From: an unicellular cyanobacterium SU3
GTDB taxonomy: Bacteria > Cyanobacteriota > Cyanobacteriia > Cyanobacteriales > Microcystaceae
Length of the DNA stretch: 57,625 bases
Assembly: GCA_002172675.1 (NCBI GenBank)
Contig: NETF01000167.1
Span: 1 to 57,625 of the forward strand
Reading direction: 5' to 3'
The stretch's first letter is position 1. Each line of letters starts with the position of its first letter. This document shows positions 29,427 through 37,724 of the stretch, piece by piece. The notes below the pieces were generated by a model. The model saw only the letters and a program-made list of their open reading frames with translations. It did no database searches and was not told where the DNA came from. Position numbers and translations under genes: made by a program.

Positions 29427-29440
29427 ACCTGAATCCTTAC
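29427..29440 (-). repeat. IS66-type element, right terminal inverted repeat
   Basis: ACCTGAATCCTTAC, exact inverse complement of 28277-28290. Coding sequence of the broken receptor resumes in frame at 29441. Confidence 0.88.
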
Positions 29441-29623
29441 CAATTACACATTCAATACGGTGATCAATCCCTAGGTTTAGTTACAGTTTCTTTAGGGGTT
29501 TCTGCATTTCCGAATCATGGAGACAATCCCAGAGAATTATTACAAAATGCTGACTTGGCTTTGTATAAAGCCAAAGAAGAAGGACGCGATCGCGTCATTT
29601 CAGCTGATTTACTCCCACAATAG
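29441..29623 (+). pseudogene. C-terminal remnant of a GGDEF (diguanylate cyclase) domain
   Basis: Sixty codons from QLHIQYGDQSLG through VSLGVSAFPNHGDNPRELLQNADLALYKAKEEGRDRVI are the last third of a GGDEF domain. The GGDEF signature itself and the first two-thirds are gone. It follows the right IS end with no start of its own. With the N-terminal part at 27800-28276 it shows the parent gene encoded an ethylene-binding membrane domain, a coiled coil and a diguanylate cyclase. The middle was lost with or after IS insertion. tatC starts 35 bases later. Confidence 0.85.
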
Positions 29624-29658
29624 TCGCAGAAACTAAACATTTTTTCTTACAATAGTTA

Positions 29659-30450
29659 ATGACTAACTCCATCCCAACAGATGTTATGACCCAAACCGAT
29701 AGTCAACCCCGTACCGAAGCTAAAAACAACCCTTATCTCGACGAAATCCCCGATGAACTAGAGATGTCATTGTTTGATCATCTTGAAGAACTGCGAATGC
29801 GTATTTTTTATGCTTTAATTGCCGTCGTTATTGCCATGATAGGCTGTTTTCTTGTAGTGAAACCCCTAGTCAGATGGCTAGAAATTCCGGCACAAGGGGT
29901 TGAATTTTTACAGTTGGCCCCTGGGGAGTTCTTTTTTGTTTCTATTAAGGTGGCAGGTTATAGCGGTATATTAGTGGCGAGTCCCTTTATTCTGTATCAG
30001 GTTATTCAGTTTGTTTTACCCGGTTTAACCCGTCGGGAACGGCGTTTATTAGGCCCTGTGGTGTTGGGATCAGGTGTTTTATTTTTTGCAGGTATTGGCT
30101 TTTCTTATTGGGCTTTAATTCCGGCTGCTTTAAACTTTTTTATTAGTTACGGGGCCGATGTTGTTGAACAATCTTGGTCGATTGATCGTTATTTTGAGTT
30201 TGTTTTATTGTTAATGTTTAGTACGGGTATTGCGTTTCAAATTCCTGTGATTCAATTAATTTTAGGACAGTTGGGCATTGTGTCATCAAACCAAATGTTA
30301 AAAGGATGGCGTGTTATTATTTTAGGTGCAGTTATTTTAGGGGCAGTGTTAACCCCTTCGACTGATCCGTTGACTCAATCTTTATTAGCTTCTGCTGTGT
30401 TAGGGTTATATTTTGGCGGTATTGGTTTAGTTAAATTAAGTGGTAAATAA
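29659..30450 (+). CDS. tatC: Sec-independent protein translocase TatC
   Basis: Core receptor of the twin-arginine pathway, exporting folded proteins across thylakoid and plasma membranes. The 263 residues include a polar N-terminus, the conserved [15 protein letters not shown] before the first helix, and six membrane helices. [38 protein letters not shown] and [19 protein letters not shown] are typical. tatA/tatB are not adjacent. With the receptor gene broken upstream, tatC needs a promoter in the 35-base gap or within the remnant. ATG at 29659; another ATG at 29686 is possible. Confidence 0.95.
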   Translation: MTNSIPTDVMTQTDSQPRTEAKNNPYLDEIPDELEMSLFDHLEELRMRIFYALIAVVIAMIGCFLVVKPLVRWLEIPAQGVEFLQLAPGEFFFVSIKVAGYSGILVASPFILYQVIQFVLPGLTRRERRLLGPVVLGSGVLFFAGIGFSYWALIPAALNFFISYGADVVEQSWSIDRYFEFVLLLMFSTGIAFQIPVIQLILGQLGIVSSNQMLKGWRVIILGAVILGAVLTPSTDPLTQSLLASAVLGLYFGGIGLVKLSGK

Positions 30451-30461
30451 TTAATCATTCA

Positions 30462-30893
30462 TTAACGAATGGGAACAATTAAAATAGGACAATTAGCGTC
30501 AGAAATGACTCCTTTACTAACACTGCCTAAAAACAGTTCAGAAATGGGATTACGTCCATGTGACCCTATAATAATCATATCGACTGCTAATTTTTTCGCT
30601 TCATTGAGAATGGTTTCTGCTGTCGAACCTTGTATTAATAAAGCTGTTGTTTCTATGCCTTGATTTCGTAATTTTTCAGCTATTTCTTGAATCTGAGAAT
30701 GTTCTTCGTGGAAGGTTTCGGCAACATAATCTCTGACGGTTTGGGGTCCTGTCTCATACCCCACAAAATCTGGTTCTGGTTGGGCAACATGGATAAGCCA
30801 TAATTTTGCTGACAAAGCTTTAGCCATTTCTTGGGCTTTATTAACTATCTTTTCAGTAGATTCAGAACAATCAACAGCAACTAAAATATTCAC
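30462..30893 (-). CDS. universal stress protein, UspA family
   Basis: A 143-residue single Usp domain. It begins MNILVAVDCSESTEKIVNKA and ends with the ATP-binding motif GSHGRNPISELFLGSVSKGV followed by CPILIV, which fits the G-2x-G-9x-G(S/T) pattern of ATP-binding UspA/UspFG types. Role in stress signalling is general. It converges with tatC with 11 bases between, and lies 56 bases downstream of the alpha-mannosidase gene on the same strand. ATG at 30893. Confidence 0.92.
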   Translation of the reverse strand: MNILVAVDCSESTEKIVNKAQEMAKALSAKLWLIHVAQPEPDFVGYETGPQTVRDYVAETFHEEHSQIQEIAEKLRNQGIETTALLIQGSTAETILNEAKKLAVDMIIIGSHGRNPISELFLGSVSKGVISDANCPILIVPIR

Positions 30894-30949
30894 TATTTTT
30901 CAGTCTAATTATTCTATCTTTATTGTAACATGAATTTGAATAGCGATCG

Positions 30950-33900
30950 CTATTCCTTTTTAACTTCAAAACTCGCTATTTTCCAAGGTTGTATTTTATG
31001 ATCATCGTTGTTTTTTTCTTCTAATAAGTTGACACCTTGACCTAATGTTAAGTTTAAATCACTTTTAATCTCAATAGTTGCTGGTTTTCCCTCGCATTCA
31101 TAACAGCGCAAAATATAGTTATTGTTTCCCTCTTCTGCGGGTTTCAAGGCAGAGACAATTAAGTTATCAGCTTCTATGGTTAATCCTGAAAAAATGGGGG
31201 GTAATGTTCCTTGGTTATTTATTTTGTTGTTAGGAATTATCACTTGCAAAGGAATATTTAATTCACGGGCTTTTTGCACGGTTTTGGCTTCTTGCCAACT
31301 CCCTTGATGGGGATAGATAGCATAGGTGAATTCATGAGATCCAATGTCACAAGTGGGATCGGGCCATCGGGGACTTTTTAATAAAGTAAGTCTGAGGCGA
31401 TCGCTATGACTATCATAGCCATATTTACAGTCATTTAATAAGCTTACCCCATAGTTTTTACTATTATCAGTTAAATCTGCCCATCGTAAGGCCGGGACTT
31501 CCCATTTAGCTTTTTCATAGGCAGTCTGAGGAAAATTTGTTCGTTGAATGGTTCCAAAAGGAATCTCATAACTGGTATAGTCTGCTGTTAAGTTAAAAGG
31601 AAAGACTGCTTTAACTAATACATAGGTTTCTTGCCAATTAACTTGGGTTTTAATTTTCAATATTGCTGAATTTTTCTCTAATATATAATCTTGAGTAAAG
31701 TCTGAGTTACCTAATTTTCTATTGACTCTCAGTTTCCATCGCAAGGGACCTGTTTCTAAAGTTTCTATGAATTTTAATTCTGTATCAGGTAAGGGATAAT
31801 TATTATAATTGGGGTCAATATTCCAAGCATCCCAATATTGTCCTTGATCTTGAAAGCTTTGTAATTGGTTTCCTTGTTCTTTTAAAATTTCTATATCATT
31901 CATTTTGTCATAAATACTATCTATATTTCCTGTCTTGTCATTAATTATCACTTTCAGATATTTATTTTCTAAAATAGTTTTGTTTTGATACAATATTGTT
32001 TGTTCTTTTTTCTTACTTTTACAAGGCACTATCCAGAAAATACGATAACCCATAGAAGGAATTAATTCAGCAATAAATAAAAGCTTATTATCATGAGAAA
32101 CTTGACTTATTACCTGATTACCTTCTAAGTCATAAACTTCACAACTATTATTAATGTTGTCAACTTCTACTATTTCAGATCGTTGCCAGTTTAGGGAGTT
32201 GAAAATGATAACAGTTTTTGCTTCAATTGCACTATTAGCAGGTATTTTGACATAATGGGTAATCTTTTCTAAGGCTGCGTTTAAGATAGAGTTACCTATA
32301 GTTTGTACTTCTTCCCACTCTTTATTTGCTTGTACAAAAACATCGGTAATAGCGGTTCCTGGTAAAATGTCATGGAATTGATTAAATAAGACTTTTTTCC
32401 AAGCCAACTCTATGTTATTTTTCACTTCATTATCTATAGTTTTGCCTTCAATGATAGCTGCTAAGGATGACCACAACTCCGCTTCATATAATAATTCTTC
32501 ACTTCGACGATTATAATATTTTTGATCAGCGTGACTGGTATAATAACCCCGATGTAAATCTAAATAGAGTTCATCATCCCAAACAGGAATATCTAATCCC
32601 TTTTTAATGATATTGTGAACTTTATCTAGATAGCTTTTAGCGGTTAGAAAATCAACTTTAGGAAAAAAAGGAGACTTTTGCCAACGCTGACTTACTTCTA
32701 TCATGTCACGGGTTGGACCACCGCCATGATCTCCAACTCCTGGTATCCATAGTATTTCTTTTAACCCCGTTTGTTGTTCCCATTTCACACTATAATTCGT
32801 CATAGTAATGGGATGAGTTGTCATCACTCCTTCTACATTCGGGGGAGACATTACAGTTAATAATTCTGTGCCATCAAGCGATCGCCACCAAAAGACACCA
32901 TAGGGAAATTCTACCGTACTATTCCAGTGAAGTTTACCAGTAACAAAATAGTTGATCCCACTTTGTTTAAAAATTTGTGGTAACTGTAAACAAAATCCAA
33001 AACTATCAGGTAGCCAAGCCACTTCTGTGATACGTCCGAACTTTTCTTTAATATAGTTTTGTCCATACAAAAGTTGTCTCACGATAGATTCTCCTGAGAC
33101 TAAATTAACTTCTGGTTCGACCCACATCCCTCCTAAAATTTCCCATGTACCTGCTTTATATGAGGCTTGAATCTGTTTAAAAAGGTCAGGACGATGGTTT
33201 TCGATCCATTCATAAAGAACGGGGGTTGTATGACAAAATGTCAGATCATTAAATTCTTGTTGTAAGTTAATGACTGACCTAAATGTTCGTTCTGCAACTT
33301 CCCAGGTTTCGTCTACTGTCCATAACCAAGCCATGTCTAAATGAGCATGACCAACAATGTTAAAATTTCGTTGTTTAATCTCATAGCTTAAAGGTTGTAA
33401 TCGTTCTCTTACTTTATTTAATTCATTATTAAACTTATTTCTATTATCAATATAATTCCAATCAATCTCATTAACAGTCTTTTCTAAAAAATCTAATTTT
33501 TCAGGTTTAAACTTTGATAAATAGTTAAATAAAACAGCAATTTCGTCAGCTACAAAACCAGGATCAAGAGAATTATAATCACTTTCATATATTAATTGCG
33601 ACTTCATTAACGCACCAATATCATGACCTGGACTAACTAACTGCAAACAAACTAGAAATTCTTGACCTGGTTGAGAAAAACGAGTTAATAAAACTCTGGC
33701 TAAACTATCAAATAAATCCCCTTCTTGCACTAACTTACCATTAACAAAAATTTGTGCTATTTCTGCCCACCAAACCAGAGATAATCTTAAAGAAAGTCCC
33801 TGTAACGGATAACCTTGTAAGTCTTCAGGAATAACAAATTTTTGCACTAACCATTTTAATTGACTTCCTGCTTCCCAGATTAAATATTCTTTCTCATTAG

Positions 33901-34030
33901 CTGTTATTAATTCTAAGTTATTAACATTAATATTGTTGATGTCTATTTCTTCTGAAGTGCTTAACCAATTATCCTGTACATTAATTTGTGTCAGTTGACG
34001 TAAGTTATGAATAGTTTCAGTAATATTCAT
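30950..34030 (-). CDS. glycoside hydrolase family 38 alpha-mannosidase
   Basis: A 1026-residue GH38 enzyme cleaving terminal alpha-mannosyl residues. Zinc-site residues H228, H230 and D232 lie in VGHAHLDMAWLW, and the nucleophile D342 in WLPDSFGF. GMWVEPEVNLVSGESIVRQLLYG and the later FNQFHDILPGTAI are family hallmarks. The N-terminal 200 residues form the extra beta domain seen in bacterial and lysosomal-type members, and the C-terminal 450 are beta domains. No signal peptide is visible, so it is probably cytoplasmic and may turn over glycans or heteropolysaccharide. Its ATG overlaps the stop of an upstream membrane-protein gene (ATGA), implying coupling. Confidence 0.93.
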   Translation of the reverse strand: MNITETIHNLRQLTQINVQDNWLSTSEEIDINNINVNNLELITANEKEYLIWEAGSQLKWLVQKFVIPEDLQGYPLQGLSLRLSLVWWAEIAQIFVNGKLVQEGDLFDSLARVLLTRFSQPGQEFLVCLQLVSPGHDIGALMKSQLIYESDYNSLDPGFVADEIAVLFNYLSKFKPEKLDFLEKTVNEIDWNYIDNRNKFNNELNKVRERLQPLSYEIKQRNFNIVGHAHLDMAWLWTVDETWEVAERTFRSVINLQQEFNDLTFCHTTPVLYEWIENHRPDLFKQIQASYKAGTWEILGGMWVEPEVNLVSGESIVRQLLYGQNYIKEKFGRITEVAWLPDSFGFCLQLPQIFKQSGINYFVTGKLHWNSTVEFPYGVFWWRSLDGTELLTVMSPPNVEGVMTTHPITMTNYSVKWEQQTGLKEILWIPGVGDHGGGPTRDMIEVSQRWQKSPFFPKVDFLTAKSYLDKVHNIIKKGLDIPVWDDELYLDLHRGYYTSHADQKYYNRRSEELLYEAELWSSLAAIIEGKTIDNEVKNNIELAWKKVLFNQFHDILPGTAITDVFVQANKEWEEVQTIGNSILNAALEKITHYVKIPANSAIEAKTVIIFNSLNWQRSEIVEVDNINNSCEVYDLEGNQVISQVSHDNKLLFIAELIPSMGYRIFWIVPCKSKKKEQTILYQNKTILENKYLKVIINDKTGNIDSIYDKMNDIEILKEQGNQLQSFQDQGQYWDAWNIDPNYNNYPLPDTELKFIETLETGPLRWKLRVNRKLGNSDFTQDYILEKNSAILKIKTQVNWQETYVLVKAVFPFNLTADYTSYEIPFGTIQRTNFPQTAYEKAKWEVPALRWADLTDNSKNYGVSLLNDCKYGYDSHSDRLRLTLLKSPRWPDPTCDIGSHEFTYAIYPHQGSWQEAKTVQKARELNIPLQVIIPNNKINNQGTLPPIFSGLTIEADNLIVSALKPAEEGNNNYILRCYECEGKPATIEIKSDLNLTLGQGVNLLEEKNNDDHKIQPWKIASFEVKKE

Positions 34031-34472
34031 TTTTTAGCAAGGATTAAAATAACTAAAAGACTAATCAATACAATTTCAGTTCCCACTAACCCATTTAAAG
34101 TTTTTATATCTTCTGGGTTAACTATAAAATATTGACGAGCGACCCCGCGCGATTGAATCGCGCAAGGGAACGCGCGAGTTGACGAAAAAGCGTACAAGGA
34201 AGAATTTGTAAAACAAAAATTCCTATAATAATAAAGGCGATGATACCATAAAAAGATTGCAACCAAAGACTAACAGAAGTAGTAATATCAAAGATTAATA
34301 AAACCATATCCATTAATCGCCAATGAAACAGTGTATCTAACCAAGAGACATTACCTAAACTGAAAATATTGCTAATATGAACCAATGCGCCATAAACTAA
34401 ACAAATAGACAAAAATCGTACATAAATGCCTGTCCAATATTGAGGAAAAGACTCTTGTAAACCTTTAAACAT
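34027..34472 (-). pseudogene. membrane protein gene frameshifted by a 47-bp insertion
   Basis: From the ATG at 34472 the frame runs through two to three membrane helices (FLSICLVYGALVHISNIF, GIIAFIIIGIFVLQILPCTLF), then into the inserted palindrome, and stops at 34122. Removing 47 bases restores one open frame of 132 residues that goes LFRQ-YFIVNPEDIK and ends in a last helix (GTEIVLISLLVILILAKK). The restored stop overlaps the mannosidase ATG. I therefore read it as the first gene of a two-gene operon, broken by the insertion. The shortened 116-residue product may still be made. Family not recognised. Confidence 0.75.
34132..34184. repeat. 47-bp GC-rich palindromic insertion with 6-bp direct repeats
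   Basis: Direct repeats TTGACG at 34132-34137 and 34179-34184 flank a 41-base core that is far more GC-rich than its surroundings. It includes a perfect palindrome GCGCGATT-G-AATCGCGC. Core plus one repeat is 47 bases, which shifts the reading frame of the host gene; deleting it heals the frame exactly. This looks like a small transposed palindromic element with its target duplication. Confidence 0.75.
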
Positions 34473-34542
34473 TTTAAAGTTATACCTAATTTCTCTTTTT
34501 TGCTAAGATAAGCTAAAAAACCGATAGATAATACTTTAACCT

Positions 34543-35607
34543 ATGTCTCCCTCTGTCAATCAATCATCCCTTATTCCTCCTACTTTAATCGAAAATCGAA
34601 AAGCCGATCATATTAATATTGTTCTAGAACAAGATGTTAAAGGGAAAGGCATCACCACAGGGTTTGAAGAATTTTTTATTGAACATGATGCCCTTCCTGA
34701 CGTTAATCTTGATGAAGTCGATCTTAGCCTACAACTGTGGGGCAAAACGTTACAAGCTCCTCTCCTCATCAGTAGTATGACCGGCGGTACAGACTCGGCA
34801 CATACTATTAACCTCAATTTAGCAGAAGCAGCCCAAGCGTTAGGTATTGCTATGGGAGTCGGGTCTCAACGAGCTGCTATTGAACAGCCCAACCTAGGAA
34901 AAACCTATAAAATACGACAAGTTGCCCCGGATATTCTCTTATTTGCTAATTTAGGAGCAGTACAACTCAATTATGGTTATGGCATTGATGAAGCTAAAAA
35001 AGCGGTAGATATGATCGAGGCCGATGCTTTGATCCTCCATCTCAACCCCCTACAAGAAGCGGTACAAGCAGAAGGCGATCGCAACTGGAAAGGACTCTAT
35101 GATAAAATCGCTACTGTTGCCACTCAATTAGATGTCCCCATCATCGCCAAAGAAGTGGGGAACGGCATCAGTGGTAAAGTTGCCCGTCGTTTGGCGGACT
35201 GTGGTGTATCTGCCATTGATACTGCCGGGGCTGGAGGCACCAGTTGGAGTGAAGTCGAGGCACACCGACAACATGATCCTCGTCGTCGTCAAATTGCCCA
35301 TTGTTTCGCCAGTTGGGGCATTCCTACAGCCATGTCCTTGATGCAGGTACGTAAAGCAGTGCCGGAGTTACCCGTGTTTGCCAGTGGGGGTATTCGTAAC
35401 GGCATCGATGCCACTAAAGCGATCGCATTAGGAGCAACCTTAGTGGGCAGCGCAGCCCCTTTATTAGATGCTGCGACCCATCAATCTCAAGCGGTTTATG
35501 ATAAGTTCTCTATCTTACTAGAAACCCTCAAAATTGCTACTTTCTGCGCTGGAGTGTCTAATTTAACTGAGTTGAAACAAGTGACTTTACATCGTAGAAA
35601 TGATTAG
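34543..35607 (+). CDS. fni: type 2 isopentenyl-diphosphate delta-isomerase
   Basis: FMN- and NADPH-dependent interconversion of IPP and DMAPP for carotenoid, chlorophyll-tail and quinone synthesis. The 354-residue length is right for IDI-2. Motifs: N-terminal [42 protein letters not shown], the catalytic-loop [20 protein letters not shown], and the FMN phosphate site [17 protein letters not shown] followed by [19 protein letters not shown]. It is unrelated to type 1 Idi. ATG at 34543, 70 bases after the divergent membrane gene. It converges with the DUF29 pair. Confidence 0.96.
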   Translation: MSPSVNQSSLIPPTLIENRKADHINIVLEQDVKGKGITTGFEEFFIEHDALPDVNLDEVDLSLQLWGKTLQAPLLISSMTGGTDSAHTINLNLAEAAQALGIAMGVGSQRAAIEQPNLGKTYKIRQVAPDILLFANLGAVQLNYGYGIDEAKKAVDMIEADALILHLNPLQEAVQAEGDRNWKGLYDKIATVATQLDVPIIAKEVGNGISGKVARRLADCGVSAIDTAGAGGTSWSEVEAHRQHDPRRRQIAHCFASWGIPTAMSLMQVRKAVPELPVFASGGIRNGIDATKAIALGATLVGSAAPLLDAATHQSQAVYDKFSILLETLKIATFCAGVSNLTELKQVTLHRRND

Positions 35608-35614
35608 TTTCTAG

Positions 35615-36070
35615 CTATTTCTTGGGCAACCAATCTTCATCCAATAATTGTTGTAAGGTGTAAGGACAGTCTTGAGGAAACGTATCTAAACCTGACTTAA
35701 GTTGTACATATTTACGTGCTTTTTGATAGATTTTTGTTACATTTTCCTCTAGATACTGATAAAAGTTAGTGGTTATGCGACCATTAAGCTGATCTCGAAA
35801 ATTGAAAACTTCTGATCTCCAATGTCGATAATTTCTTTCATATTCTGTATCCCAATACTCTAATAATAATAAATGACAAATTATCTGCTTTAATAAGCTT
35901 TCTACCTTATGTCGTTTTTCACTCCCCAAGTCCTCTAACTCCTCAATTAAATTTTCTAAGTCTAATTCATCAAACCGCTTCTCTTTCAACAATTTAACCG
36001 TTTCTTCTATCCACAGATAATCATCAATTTCATATAACTCCTTGAGTTGATGGAGAGTTAGTTCTGTCAT
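35615..36070 (-). CDS. DUF29 family protein (copy 2)
   Basis: A 151-residue DUF29 protein, a family abundant in cyanobacteria and without known biochemistry. Family marks are ELYEIDDYLWIEETVKLLKEKRFDELDLENLIEELEDLGSE and RHKVESLLKQIICHLLLLEYW, followed by NYRHWRSEV. Its ATG overlaps the stop of the upstream paralogue by four bases (ATGA), so the pair is translated together. The two share long identical blocks, indicating tandem duplication. It converges with fni with seven bases between the genes. Confidence 0.88.
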   Translation of the reverse strand: MTELTLHQLKELYEIDDYLWIEETVKLLKEKRFDELDLENLIEELEDLGSEKRHKVESLLKQIICHLLLLEYWDTEYERNYRHWRSEVFNFRDQLNGRITTNFYQYLEENVTKIYQKARKYVQLKSGLDTFPQDCPYTLQQLLDEDWLPKK

Positions 36071-36555
36071 AATTTTTCTTGACTCATTTTCGTGTAATTT
36101 TCATCGGTTATTAACCAATTTTCATCTAATAGTTGTCTTAATGTATAAGGACAGTCTTGAGGAAAAGTATCTAACCCTGATTTAGCTTTTACATATTTAC
36201 GTGCTTGTTGATAGATTTTTGATAAGTTTCCCTCAAGATAATTATAAAAGTTAGTTGTCATCCGTTTATTAATTTGAGTACGAAACCCTACAATTTCTGC
36301 TTGCCAATGTCGATAATTTCGATCATATTCTTCGTGCCAATATTCCAGTAACAGCACATGACGGATAATCTGTTCTAATAAGCTTTCTACCTTGTGCCGT
36401 TTCTCACTCCCCAAGTCTTCTAACTCCTCAATTAAATTATCTAAATCTAATTCCTCAAACTTTTTACGTTTCAACAATTTAACCGTTTCTTCTATCCACA
36501 GATAATCGTCAATTTCATATAATTCTTTCAATTTATCCACATTCTTGACTACCAT
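36067..36555 (-). CDS. DUF29 family protein (copy 1)
   Basis: A 162-residue paralogue of the gene it overlaps. It has the same blocks (LKELYEIDDYLWIEETVKLL, RHKVESLLEQIIRHVLLLEYW), differing mainly at the N-terminus (MVVKNVDK) and in an eleven-residue C-terminal extension, part of which is created by reading into the overlap. Highly charged and helical, with no membrane segment or signal. Some DUF29 genes occur with toxin-like modules, but nothing here supports that for this pair. ATG at 36555. Confidence 0.88.
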   Translation of the reverse strand: MVVKNVDKLKELYEIDDYLWIEETVKLLKRKKFEELDLDNLIEELEDLGSEKRHKVESLLEQIIRHVLLLEYWHEEYDRNYRHWQAEIVGFRTQINKRMTTNFYNYLEGNLSKIYQQARKYVKAKSGLDTFPQDCPYTLRQLLDENWLITDENYTKMSQEKL

Positions 36556-36944
36556 GATTAATCCATACCTATGTTTAAGCTGAAATACTTAGGAAGTGTT
36601 CCCTGTTTCCTGATGCACCTTCTAACCCACCTGAAAAGACTCTATAGGCAGACATACTTTTTACCCATACACCTAACACTGTAGAGAATTATATAAAAAA
36701 GTAGTACGGTTTGTCAACCCCATTTTCTCGTTTCTTAATCCAAAATTATCAAACATAATTATGTATCATATAGATACAGTTCTCATGGTATTTAGTAGTC
36801 TATGTTACTTTTTTTCGGAAAATGGCTCAAAAAAGCTAGTATTAAAAATACAAATATATTACAAAATAAACCTTATTAAACAGTTATTAATTGAAGAAAC
36901 AGAGTTAAACGATAAAATAGAAAAGAAGTAAATAATATATTTTT
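36556..36944. other. intergenic region, divergent promoters of DUF29 pair and gloB
   Basis: 389 bases, strongly AT-rich after 36670. I see no tRNA or open frame of interest. A TATA-rich stretch near 36686 and around 36850 could be promoter elements, but none can be called with confidence. Confidence 0.4.
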
Positions 36945-37718
36945 ATGGAAATTAAACGCTTACCTGCCTTATCTGATAATTATATTTTCCTTTTATATGA
37001 TGCCGATAATAACACGGCTGCTGTCGTCGATCCGGCAGAGGCCAAACCCGTGTTAAATTGCCTCGATCAATTAGGAGCAAAATTAGTCGCTATTTTTAAC
37101 ACTCATCATCACGCTGATCACGTGGGAGGTAATCAAAAATTAATGGAAAAATTCCCCGATCTTTGTGTTTATGGAAGCAAAGAAGATCAAGGAAGAATTC
37201 CAGGACAACAAGTTTTTTTAGAAGAAGGAGATACAGTGGAATTTGCCGGCAAAACAGCAAAAGTTTACTTTGTTCCGGGGCATACTCGTGGACATATTGC
37301 TTATTATTTTCCTCCTAGTGATTCAGAAGAAATAGGGGATTTATTTTGTGGGGATACTATCTTTGCTGGAGGCTGTGGCCGCTTATTTGAAGGTACACCA
37401 GCACAGATGGTTGAATCAATAGGTAAACTTAGGAATTTACCCGATCATACTCGTATTTGGTGCGCCCATGAATATACGTTAAATAACCTTAAATTTGCCG
37501 TCACAGTTGATAAAGATAATAATGAGTTACAGACTCGTTACCAAGAAGTTATTAAAGCCCGTGAAAATGAGCAAGCCACTGTTCCATCTCTATTAGGAGA
37601 AGAAAAGAAAACTAATCCTTTTTTAAGATGGGATCAACCCGCTTTGCAAATGGTAGCAGGGATGAATGATCCAGCAAGAGTATTTGGTAAGATTAGGGGA
37701 ATGAAAGATAATTTTTAG
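36945..37718 (+). CDS. gloB: hydroxyacylglutathione hydrolase (glyoxalase II)
   Basis: Splits S-lactoylglutathione to lactate and glutathione, completing methylglyoxal detoxification. The 257-residue metallo-beta-lactamase-fold enzyme has the metal motif THHHADH at 53-59, [32 protein letters not shown], and [10 protein letters not shown]. The C-terminal helical domain carries the glutathione-binding pattern ending [10 protein letters not shown] and [11 protein letters not shown]. The K+ channel gene begins six bases after its stop, so they are probably one transcript; in E. coli potassium efflux and methylglyoxal defence are linked, which makes this pairing notable. ATG at 36945. Confidence 0.95.
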   Translation: MEIKRLPALSDNYIFLLYDADNNTAAVVDPAEAKPVLNCLDQLGAKLVAIFNTHHHADHVGGNQKLMEKFPDLCVYGSKEDQGRIPGQQVFLEEGDTVEFAGKTAKVYFVPGHTRGHIAYYFPPSDSEEIGDLFCGDTIFAGGCGRLFEGTPAQMVESIGKLRNLPDHTRIWCAHEYTLNNLKFAVTVDKDNNELQTRYQEVIKARENEQATVPSLLGEEKKTNPFLRWDQPALQMVAGMNDPARVFGKIRGMKDNF

Positions 37719-37724
37719 GTAAAT

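Larger units (their letters stand above)
28277..29440. mobile_element. defective IS66-type element with perfect 14-bp terminal inverted repeats
   Basis: The ends GTAAGGATTCAGGT (28277-28290) and ACCTGAATCCTTAC (29427-29440) are exact inverse complements. Between them lies one minus-strand transposase gene with an internal deletion. The 1164-bp length is short for IS66-group elements that carry a full transposase of about 480-500 residues. The flanks are receptor-gene coding sequence on both sides. The eight bases before (GAAAGTAG) and after (CAATTACA) do not match, so the expected 8-bp target duplication is absent. That suggests recombination or a flanking deletion after insertion. Confidence 0.88.

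Noticed and set aside
34027-34266. A separate 79-residue gene before the mannosidase
   Set aside because: Its first half is only the shadow frame of the membrane gene; its last part joins that gene once the 47-bp insertion is removed.
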